Below are positions 8,488 to 15,659 of a stretch of 15,912 nt of DNA, piece by piece. A model generated the notes under the pieces. It made no database searches, was not told where the DNA came from, and saw only the letters and a program-made list of their open reading frames with translations. This DNA comes from Acanthamoeba sp. SK_2022b (Eukaryota; Discosea; Longamoebia; Acanthamoebidae), in NCBI GenBank assembly GCA_027943245.1, contig JANDJZ010001076.1:1-15912 (forward strand), written 5' to 3'. Positions within the stretch are counted from its first letter, which is position 1, and each line of letters starts with the position of its first letter. Position numbers and translations under genes: made by a program.

Positions 8488-9527
8488 AGCCGACTCACCG
8501 CACCGGTGCATACAACAACAGTTGGAGCAGCAGATGGCGGAAGAGGCGGAGCAGAGGGAGGCCTGGGAGATGGCGGAGACGAAGAAGGAGGGGTTCCTCA
8601 ACCTGCGATCGTGGGACGTGAGCTCCCGCAGCGACGGCGATGTCAACCGGCCACCACTGCCGCTGGTGATCGAGGAAGGCGAGAGCCCTCTCCCCGTTCT
8701 CTGTCCCTCTCTCGCGCGCGCGCCCTGTGTATGTGCGTGTGAGCTCACGCGTTGGCAACGACAGCCGACGAAGCTAATCTCTCGCCGGAAGCGCTCGAGC
8801 CCGTTCCACACGTCGGCGCGCACAGCCTCATCGGCCTGGCCATCTGGCTGGGTCTGCTCATCGACGGCGTGCCCGAGTCGTTCGTCATCGGTGGCCTCCC
8901 CCTCTACTCTCGGATCAGACATAGCCCCCGGCGCATGGCGCACGCGAGACTGCTAACACTACTGGGGAGGGGGCTGCCCTGCGCAGGAGTGGAATCGGCG
9001 TCGCACGACGGAGTGACGGTGGCGCTGCGCGTGGCGTTCTTTCTGGGCAATTTCCCCGTGGCGTTCTCGTCGGCGATCGTCATGCGAGCCAACGGCATGT
9101 CGCGCGGCCTCATCCTCGTGATGTGGCTCCTGCTCGCCGGTAAACACGCATCACACACAGACACGCACACACTCATCTGCGACTGACAAACATGTCGACG
9201 CACAGCGATGACCGCAGTGGGCGCGTTGGTGGGCTCGTTCATGAAGGAGCCACCTGAGGGCGAGCCCAACTCGCCGTTTTTCTACGGCCTGGGCGTGGTC
9301 GAGGGCATCTCCGCCGGTGCCATGCTGGTGATGATCTCCAACGTCATGTATGTTTGCCCCCAATCCCCGCCCTCCTCTCCCCTCCATCCGCACCGAGGGC
9401 TGATGCATCGGGTGAGGAGCACAGGTTGCCGGAGGCGTATCGATCAGCGGGGGCAGCTTCGGGTCTGTCCCTCTTGGGTGGCTTCCTGACCGGCCTCTTC
9501 CTGGAGCTGGCCGACTTCTGGCACTGA
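7744..9527 (+). CDS. ZIP-like divalent metal transporter, 8 membrane segments
   Basis: Exons 7744-7818, 7992-8154, 8227-8441, 8522-8678, 8765-8890, 8987-9139, 9206-9347 and 9425-9527 join in frame to 377 aa. Hydrophobic segments lie at about 8-25, 34-55, 70-91, then 222-246, 256-278, 284-306, 319-345 and 350-374, with a long charged loop between the third and fourth: the 3+5 topology of ZIP transporters, which bring Zn, Fe or Mn into the cytosol. Conserved-looking sites: MGYGGGVML (39-47), IDGVPESFVIG (236-246), NFPVAFSSAIVM (267-278), EGISAGAML (329-337) and MLPEA (344-348). The usual TM4/TM5 His ligands (HNxxD, HExxH) are absent, so this is a divergent clade and the ion is uncertain. The loop (92-217) is Arg-rich, then a Glu-rich coiled coil, with no His. 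Introns 3 and 4 appear to start with GC; for intron 4 a GT donor at 8703 is possible. The start is the first ATG in frame. Confidence 0.78.
8442..8521 (+). other. GC-AG intron of the ZIP-like gene
   Basis: The upstream exon reads to LALEEE and the downstream one starts LEQQMAEEAE in another frame, so an intron must lie between. The only donor giving a continuous coiled coil is GCACGA after GAGGAG. A GT at 8414 would work only with an acceptor inside the GA repeat, adding an Arg-Glu run to the protein. The intron holds a CA tract followed by a GA tract (8454-8487). Confidence 0.7.
8454..8487 (+). repeat. Compound CA/GA microsatellite in an intron
   Basis: About eight CA units pass directly into about nine GA units, within intron 8442-8521 of the ZIP-like gene. 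Confidence 0.9.
8679..8764 (+). other. Probable GC-AG intron of the ZIP-like gene
   Basis: A donor GCGAGA after GAGGAAG joins in phase with CCGACGAA after the acceptor, giving LVIEE-A-DEANLSP. A GT at 8703 is also in phase and would add eight residues (62-nt intron), so the GC donor is likely but not forced. Confidence 0.45.
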
Positions 9528-9691
9528 ACCGCCGGTCCGCTGGCCCGGCCGGGCGTGACTCTCCACCTCATGCGAAGCGCGAGGCGGAGAGGAAAACGTT
9601 TTGCAATGTCCGGGTGGGGGGATATTGAGTATTATATTCACAAATTAGAGAACAGTGTTGCGTTGGGGGGGGGGGCTCCCGCAGCACGCCA
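9528..9691. other. Convergent 3' ends of the ZIP-like and MRS2-type genes
   Basis: Only 164 bases separate the two stop codons. They include an 11-base poly-G run (9665-9675) and an AT-rich patch at about 9625-9650, but no AATAAA. Confidence 0.6.
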
Positions 9692-10287
9692 TCAGCCCCG
9701 CTGCGGAGCAGATGACGATGACGATGACGATGATGATGGAGAGGAGGAGGTGGTGGTGGTGGTGGAAGAAGCGGGCGCGGGAGTAGTGGGGCCCGTGGCG
9801 GTGGCCGTGGAAGGGGAGGGCGAGGGCGTGACGGTGGTGAAGGCGGGCGGATGGTGGTGGGAGCCTTGCTGGGGGAGGGAGTGGTGGCGGTGGGCAGCGG
9901 GAGGATGCAGCATCGAGGAGACCGCCTTCTTGACCCGACTGGGCACCAGCGCCGGCAGCTTGAACATCGTCTGCGACGACGCAGAGGTGATGGGCAGCAG
10001 GATCCGCTTGTACCGCGCCCACTTGAGCAAACTGAAGCCTGCCGCGTCGACCCACCCGCCCACGAGCGCGTCGGACAGTCAAAGAGCGAAGACGGCCAAA
10101 GAACGAAAGAGAAAGTAGACGTACCAAAGGCGAAGGAGAAGAAGAGGGTGGTGCCGACGACGGCGGGGAAGGCCTGGGACGACTCGAACCAGTCGGGGAA
10201 GGTGAGGTTCATCCCGAAGAAGCCCGCCGACACCGACGCACCGCCCAGCACCAGCGCCGCCACGCTGATGCGCAGCTCTGTTTGCAT

Positions 10288-10356
<69 letters not shown>

Positions 10357-12457
10357 CGCATCAGCCATGCATGCACGTGTGCGTGCGTGTGCGTCACGAG
10401 TGTGCGAGCGCACCTGTTGCGGGAGCTGTTGAGGTTGATCTCGAGCATCTTCTCGCAGTTGCGTATGTTGCGGTTGATGAGCTTGACCCGCGTGAGGAGG
10501 TCGTCCACGCACTTGGCGTAGTTCTCGAGCAGGATCTCCACCTCGGTTCGGTCCATCGCCAGCTCCTCCTCCAGGGACATCGACGACGACGACGACGCGC
10601 TCGACCGACCGGCGGAGCTTCGGTTGCCGCCCCCGTGGTTGCGGCCGTCGCCGTGGTTGCCTCCGGTCGTCGAGGCATACGGGCCGCCGTCATCGAAATA
10701 GCCCATGCGGTTCTGATGCTTTCGCTTCTCCTCTATAGCAAAATAAATATCATAAATAAATATAAAATAAATAAATATCCAACACATATAATTACAAAAA
10801 TACAAATTATTGTTTGTAAAAAAAAGCAATTTGTGGTGGTGGGTACCCATTTCGTGTCGCTGGGTGAGGTTCATGAGCTCGAGGTCGCGGTCGGAGAAGA
10901 GGATGGCGTTGATGGAGGCGTGCAGCTTGGCCAGGTCGTCCTCGAACTGGATCAGCTCCGTGTTGAGCTTGAGCATGAACTCCAGATTCACCTGCGGCCC
11001 GCCCACACGCCCACCCGCGTAAGACACAACTCGCACACGCACACGCACACGCACACGCACACGCACGCAACATGCATGCATGCGTATGCGGAGGAGCTGG
11101 TGCCTGAGAGGCGTGTGAGGGCAATATTTTGGTGATTTCGGTGACCCAGGGCTCGAGCTTCAGCAGGCGTTCGGTCAGCGACGCCGTTTCGTACATGAGA
11201 ATGGCTGTCGTTCCACGACACACACACAGCACACAGCACACAGCACACAGCACACAGACAGGGAGGCGATGTGAGCTCTCGGCCATATCTTGCCGGCCAC
11301 CATCCGCGAGGGCACGGGCTACCTTCGATGACGTCGAGCTCGAAGGGCAGGTTCATGTGCATCGTCGAGCCCGCCGCCGGGCTGTGGGCGGCCTGTTGCT
11401 GCTGCTGCGTCGAACTCGAAGATGGATGATGCGCAGGCCTGCACGGCGCAGCCCATCACACAGGCAGGTGAGCCATGAGATGGGGGGATGACGGGGAGAG
11501 GGGGGAGGAGGCGGCGCGCGGGGGTGGTCACCCGGTGGTCTGCGGGAGGGGGTTGGTGAACTTGAGGTGGGTCTTGAGGAAACCGATAAAGGCCTGCGAC
11601 GCCGGATCGTCCGACTGGAACAGCAACACCCGGTCGTGCAGCACCACTGCGCGGCGATGTCGCACGACAGTGTTGGGGGGGGGGGCACGCGCGTTGTGCG
11701 ATGCGCCGGTGAGATGGCGGGGCCGGGGAGGGCTTGAGGGGGGCAGCATGGGGAGCTTTGGGGGGGGGGGCGTGCCGGCGCGTATGTTGAGCGTGTGCAC
11801 GATGATGGCCCGGCCACGCACGAGGAGGGTGGCGCCCACGTTCTGCAGGGAGGGCGGCCACACGATGGACAGATCGCGGGGCCTGATGTCGCCTATGTCG
11901 CACAGCCACCACTTGTCCACCTTTTTCCTGCCCAGCCCCAGCCCCAACCCCAAACGCAAACCCAGTTTCGATCACCTGAGCGCACAACGCACAACACACA
12001 ACGCTCGAGCGAGACGCATTGTTGTAGAGAGCGTGCGCGCGTACACTTTGTCCTTGTTGGTCATGCAGTCGATCTGGACGACCTCGGCCGACGAGGGGAG
12101 CCCCATCGCCGGGCTCTGCGGCACGAACGGTGGCGGATGCACGTGGCTACCGCCACCGCCGCCACCACCACCGGTGCCGGTGCCAGAGCTCGGGCCGCCG
12201 TGGCCCCAACCACCAGCGGCGCCGCTGCCCTCCCCGGCGCCTGCGTGCGGCCCTCCGGGCGGCGGGATGCTGGTGGTGGGCACCGTGGGCAGCGGACCGA
12301 ACAGCTTTTGCGCGTGTACGCCGCGTCGAGCGATGGCCGCGTGCGTTCGTGTCGTGTGGTGCGGGAAGGTCAGCGCGCGTCCAGCAAAGCCAAGAGAGCG
12401 GCGAACCGATTCTGAGGTGGCGTGTGCATGAGGAATGAAGCCCACCGCTCGCCTCAT
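9692..12457 (-). CDS. MRS2: MRS2/CorA-type Mg2+ channel, probably mitochondrial
   Basis: Exons 12457-12045, 11927-11776, 11646-11532, 11438-11323, 11204-11104, 10991-10847, 10732-10398, 10275-10125 and 10038-9692 join in frame to 624 aa. MRS2 channels form pentamers carrying Mg2+ into the mitochondrial matrix. Seen: DIRPRDLSIV and LLVRGRAIIVHTLNIRAVVL in the N-domain, LPFELDVIEAIL (about 256-267), NLEFMLKL, RDLELMNLT, EVEILLENY (411-419), SSRNR, then a first membrane segment ending in the selectivity motif GMN (480-482), acidic loop residue E490, and a second segment ending KWARYKR. The RN-to-GMN spacing (26 residues) equals that of yeast and human MRS2 when intron 10397-10276 uses the donor GTGACG. 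The chosen start at 12457 gives an Arg-rich presequence (MRRAVGFIPHAHATSESVRR); the frame stays open to an ATG at 12799. Oddities: Gly-rich N-terminal insert, Ser-rich insert at 385-400, a 110-residue His/Ser/Thr-rich C-tail, and two GC-AG introns. Confidence 0.87.
9711..9739 (-). repeat. GATGAC-type repeat encoding a poly-Ser tail
   Basis: A GATGAC/GATGAT repeat lies inside the last exon of the MRS2-type gene. Read on the - strand it encodes the run of nine Ser near the C-terminus, just before APQRG and the stop. It is one of few coding microsatellites in the window. Confidence 0.8.
10289..10355 (+). repeat. CA dinucleotide array, about 33 units
   Basis: The longest pure dinucleotide tract of the window. 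It lies in intron 10276-10397 of the - strand MRS2-type gene, whose transcript therefore carries UG repeats. Confidence 0.95.
10992..11103 (-). other. GC-AG intron of the MRS2-type gene
   Basis: The exon upstream reads EITKILPSHASQ and the next exon starts at VNLEFML after CCGCAG in phase 0. No GT donor in phase 0 exists upstream of the GT-rich repeat, leaving GCACCA after CTCTCAG as donor. The intron contains a CACACG array at 11033-11068. Confidence 0.7.
11033..11068 (+). repeat. CACACG hexamer array
   Basis: About six copies of the same hexamer as in the GTPase-gene introns, here in intron 10992-11103 of the MRS2-type gene on the opposite strand. Confidence 0.85.
11218..11257 (+). repeat. 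Heptamer array, unit CACACAG
   Basis: Four to five tandem CACACAG units lie in intron 11205-11322 of the MRS2-type gene, next to its acceptor. The 7-base period sets it apart from the dinucleotide and hexamer arrays elsewhere. Confidence 0.8.
11647..11775 (-). other. GC-AG intron of the MRS2-type gene
   Basis: The conserved MRS2 strand reads HTLNIRA-VVLHDRVLLF across this intron. The exon must end GCCG (phase 1) and the next begins TGGTGCTG after CGCAG. The donor is therefore GCACGC. The only nearby GT (in IIVHTL) is in the wrong phase and would destroy the motif. The intron carries two long poly-G/C runs. Confidence 0.8.
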
Positions 12458-12896
12458 GGCCGGCCTGCGTCGCGATCCCGTGGTGAGGTGAGCGCAGCAG
12501 CGCCAGGTGGCCGCTGGGGGAAAGAGGAGAGGGCATGGGGAGGGGGCGCACAGACGAGACCGGGGCCAAGGCGCGAGCGAGAGGGAGGTAGCAGGCGGGA
12601 TGTGCGGGCCTGCCCCGCGCACAAAGGCAAGGGTCTCGTGTGTGGCTGTGTGGGCAGAAAAAGAGTGAGCTGGCAGCCCCTGGGCTCGATCTGTTGGGAG
12701 ATTAAACGTACAGCGCCGCAGGGTCGCCTTGGTGGTCTTGGGGAGCATCTTTACTACAAGTACAGCTGCCAGCCACGACAGAACACAAATCAACACCACA
12801 CCGCACAGCCTGGCGGGGCACAGAGAGGAAAACAGGAGAAATTGTTTTCCGTGGCCCCGGAATAGGCTGCGTCGAAACTAAGCCACCGAACACACG

Positions 12897-13684
12897 CCTG
12901 TTCAAGGTCTCAGCTGGGAGTTTCCTCTGTGATTTCCACATCCAACAAGCCTGATATCACAACTGCACACTACTGCAGAAACGGTGTATGTCAGTGTCCA
13001 TCACCTTTATATATCTAACAATGATATCTAAATCAAAAAGATTTATATGTGTACAGATGTGCTGGGCAAGGTTATGGCACACTTGATAAAGAAAAAAAAT
13101 GTTTGCTTTCCTTGTGTGATGGTGAAGATGGAGCAATCTGCATGATTTTTGGTGGTGAAGTAGGTGCATGACCATTGTGTAGCAGAGAGAAATGGCAAGA
13201 AGACCATCAACAGTAGCTGCAGTACTCATGATATCTTATGCTCACCACTGTGTCAGGGTGATGGAGATGTATGACTGACCTTGGTTGTCATTAACTAGTA
13301 AACCAAAACCACCATAACCACTGTGCTAGCTGTCCAAACACCTCTCTAAAAGGTGTCATAAAGCATGAGGAACAAGCTGTATGTGTCAACATCCCTTGCT
13401 GTGCATCCCCTTGTCAGCTCTTTGATCTTCTCTGGACCCAAGAAAGTTGTACCCACATTCTCAAGAAAACAAGCAACCAACTGCAAGGCTCCACCACTAT
13501 GGAGGGTGCTTAATTTGGCAGTTCTGCCTGGCTACAGGAGACCACCTGATCCAATCTCCTGGTTGGCATCATTCTCTTGGCTGAACATTGTTCTTATTCA
13601 TCAGCAATCACCTCTACTACGCCATCCCAACCATTCATCAGCAAACACAGAAAGTGTTCCTGTCCTGGAAAAACACAAAATAGC
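12897..13684. other. CpG-depleted block, possibly a decayed mobile element
   Basis: By hand count there are only two CpG (12982 and 13620) in 788 bases, against roughly 38 expected for about 44% GC, while both flanks carry about seven to eight CpG per 60 bases. TG and CA are frequent, as expected if methylated C decayed to T. The edges are sharp. No intact coding frame or terminal repeat is visible. The methylation explanation is inference. Confidence 0.6.
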
Positions 13685-13763
13685 CGTTGAGCTAAAAAAG
13701 GCGCGAAAAGCACGCCTACCGTTAACCGCGCAGTCTACGGTGTGCGAATGGCTGGGGCGGATG

Positions 13764-13862
13764 ACCGGGGGTAAGCCCGGTTCTCGGTCCCGCGAGGAAA
13801 TAACACGGTAACGTTCTCCGTGAGGGGGGGGTAGCCCGGTCTCTTTCTTCGGGACCGGTCCC
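13764..13862. repeat. Cluster of three short inverted repeats and a palindrome
   Basis: ACCGGG (13764-13769) pairs with CCCGGT (13776-13781). CACGG (13804-13808) pairs with CCGTG (13818-13822). CCGGTC (13836-13841) pairs with GACCGG (13853-13858), which itself lies in the 12-bp palindrome 13851-13862. A poly-G run separates the second and third. No tRNA, 5S or other known RNA fold is recognised. Confidence 0.5.
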
Positions 13863-14165
13863 CAGTCTTTTCAGCAGCCCACCACAGTACCCCACCACCG
13901 TACGCGTCTCATCTCGCTCCTGCTCTGGTCTACATCTCATCACATTGCCATCACATGGGCCGATCCATTCTAATCATGCCCAAAATGACCCAAATCCTTC
14001 GGTCTTTCACAAATTTCTACAAATTTCACGCTCGGTGATCTGTGGAAGCAACAGATGCTCTCGCGAAGAGCGAGCACTTGTCCTGCTTTACACCAACGTC
14101 GTGTTGTTTCCCCTGTCAGCTGACTTGGCGTTGTTCGACTGTCTTCTCCACAATGCAGAACAAAC

Positions 14166-14552
14166 ATGAGCTCCAGAGGCAAGAAGGTCGGCGTCTCCAA
14201 GAAGAAGGCGATCGCGAAGAAGGGAGGCAAGAAGGAGAAGGACCCGAATGCGCCCAAGAGGCCCAAGACCGCCTACATCTTCTTCTCGGCTGAGGAGCGG
14301 GTCAAGGTGAAGGAGGACAACCCCGACCTTAGCTTTGGCGACACCACCAAGCAGGTGTCGGCCAAGTGGAAGGAGATGAACGACGACGACAAGGAGCCCT
14401 ACCTCAAGCTCGCCCAGAAGGACAAGGAGCGCTACGAGAAGGAGATGGCCAAGTTCAAGACCGCTGCCTCCGCCTCCAAGAAGAAGAAGAAGGCCGATTC
14501 TGACGACGATGAGGATGACGATGACGACGATTCCGACGACTCGGACGAGTAA
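14166..14552 (+). CDS. Single HMG-box chromatin protein (HMGB/NHP6-like)
   Basis: An uninterrupted frame of 128 aa runs from ATG 14166 to TAA 14550-14552. A Lys-rich N-terminus (1-25) precedes one HMG box (about 27-97) starting DPNAPKRPKTAYIFF and including the conserved EERVKVKEDNP, KWKEM and KEPYLKLAQKDKERYEKEM. A Lys run (KKKKK) and an acidic Asp/Ser/Glu tail (about 111-128) follow. Such proteins bend DNA in the minor groove and assist nucleosome remodelling and transcription in the nucleus; the acidic tail usually tunes DNA binding. The Ser residues in the tail (DSDD, DDSDDSDE) fit casein kinase 2 sites. The stop codon overlaps a perfect splice donor (GTAAGT at 14549), and an out-of-frame ATG lies 13 bases upstream. 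This is the only well-identified gene here without coding introns. Confidence 0.93.
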   Translation: MSSRGKKVGVSKKKAIAKKGGKKEKDPNAPKRPKTAYIFFSAEERVKVKEDNPDLSFGDTTKQVSAKWKEMNDDDKEPYLKLAQKDKERYEKEMAKFKTAASASKKKKKADSDDDEDDDDDDSDDSDE

Positions 14553-15175
14553 GTGCATCACTTCAAGCCGCTACTGCGACTATATAGTCCCGTGGCATCG
14601 CCTTTTCGATCGACTCTCTGCCCTCTATCCTTCCATCACTCTACACCTCCCTACTCGAAAGATCATCAAGAGGATGCAGCACCCCCGGCACTACGACAAA
14701 ACAGCAGATCTGTTCAACAACTTGCTCAGGTTTGAGCTCGTTTTGTTCCTTTTGTAAAAATAAGTGAACTCCCAAATCATCCGTTCGAGGTAATCTCCAT
14801 CTGTGTGCAAAAGTCGGAATGAGAATGCACCCCGACCACGGTTGGCATAAGGAGAGTAAGCATAATAATACAAAAAAAATAAAATAAAAAATAGGCAATA
14901 GTATTTGATTCAGATAATAAAGCGATCGGGGTGTAAGTGAAATAATATTTAGTTTAGTTGAATAATAATAATAATGAAACAGGAGCCGTCGCCCACACGG
15001 CCTTCTTCGCGTTAGAAACACCTCCTCGCCTTCGCCTCTTCTTCTCCGTTCCTGGAGGACGACGCGGCCCGCAGGTCTCGATCGAGGCAGGATCAGATTG
15101 GCTGGCCCACCACTCGATGGTCTTGTTCAACACGTTTTCCTCCTCCCGCTGCCCCTCCACCGCTTTCACTGCCTA
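14553..15175. other. Convergent 3' region of the HMG and RasGEF genes
   Basis: No gene is seen. 14553-14760 is the HMG 3' UTR, containing a possible 3' intron (14549-14672) with a long pyrimidine tract. 14750-14980 is AT-rich, with AATAAA at 14878-14883, 14883-14888 and 14916-14921 on the + strand. 14980-15175 is GC-rich and probably the RasGEF 3' UTR read from the other strand. Confidence 0.5.
14878..14888 (+). terminator. Overlapping poly(A) signals downstream of the HMG gene
   Basis: Two overlapping AATAAA hexamers about 330 bases past the HMG stop, followed by a third at 14916-14921. The distance is long for this compact genome, so a nearer variant signal (AATAAG near 14759) may be the one used. 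Confidence 0.35.
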
Positions 15176-15249
15176 CTACTGGATATCCGAACGTCCAGCA
15201 TTACGAGGCTCGACCTGAAAACACACACACAAAGTTAAGCTTTGACCGC

Positions 15250-15286
<37 letters not shown>

Positions 15287-15612
15287 GTATGCGCAAGAAG
15301 GATGAGGGATGGTGGTGATACCTTGAGGGAAAGGCTATACAGTTGTTTTTCATCGAGCTGGGTCGGTTCCTTGATGAAGTTCTGGATCTCTTCGACGCGC
15401 TGCAGGTTGTAGCCGGTCTTCTGGAACCGCTCCAGGAGCGAGATGACGCCGTAGACCAGCTTGTGTTTGGAGAAGTTGACCAGGTTCTCCACCTTGTTTC
15501 GGTTGCCGTCCTCGATGAACGTCAAGTCCTGCAGACACACGCCACTGCATTGTCACGCAACACAACACGCGCGCAACACCAGAGGCGTCAGGGACAAGCT
15601 CGTGAACCGAAG

Positions 15613-15659
<47 letters not shown>

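Larger units (their letters stand above)
12458..14165. other. Long intergenic region between the MRS2-type and HMG genes
   Basis: About 1.7 kb with no gene I can support. 12458-12896 is GC- and CpG-rich and should hold the MRS2-type promoter and possibly 5' UTR. 12897-13684 is lower in GC and almost free of CpG. 13685-13870 is again CpG-rich, with three small hairpins (13764-13858) and a 12-bp palindrome (13851-13862). 13870-14165 should be the HMG promoter and 5' UTR, including an out-of-frame ATG at 14153. Open frames here (12957-13229 on -, 13365-13811 on +) lack recognisable domains. Confidence 0.5.

Noticed and set aside
10398..10420. Earlier donor GTGCGC after CGCAACAG for the MRS2-type intron
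   Set aside because: It gives the wrong phase for the exon carrying GMN. The donor 16 bases further on keeps frame and restores the usual 26-residue RN-to-GMN spacing.
12458..12799. Longer MRS2-type N-terminus from ATG 12799
   Set aside because: The added 114 residues are low-complexity and promoter-like. ATG 12457 gives an Arg-rich mitochondrial-type presequence, so the shorter form is preferred, not proven.
13188..13214. TVDGLLAIS on the - strand, resembling the YVDDLLI box of copia-type reverse transcriptases
   Set aside because: Single short match with the catalytic Asp pair broken and no other RT or integrase motif in order around it. It fits a decayed element in the CpG desert but is too weak to call.
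13365..13811. 148-residue + frame crossing the edge of the CpG desert
   Set aside because: It spans two compositionally different zones, has no recognisable domain (only a vague KHKIAVELKKA helix) and no promoter; likely chance.
13680..13870. Hairpin region considered as a tRNA or 5S rRNA gene
   Set aside because: No T-loop GGTTCGA-type box, no anticodon arm and no 5S-like sequence; the stems are only 5-6 bp.
14088..14561. 157-residue Leu/Val-rich frame antisense to the HMG gene
   Set aside because: It is the complement of Lys/Glu/Asp codons, which yields Leu/Val/Phe runs; the HMG frame on + is a clear domain match.
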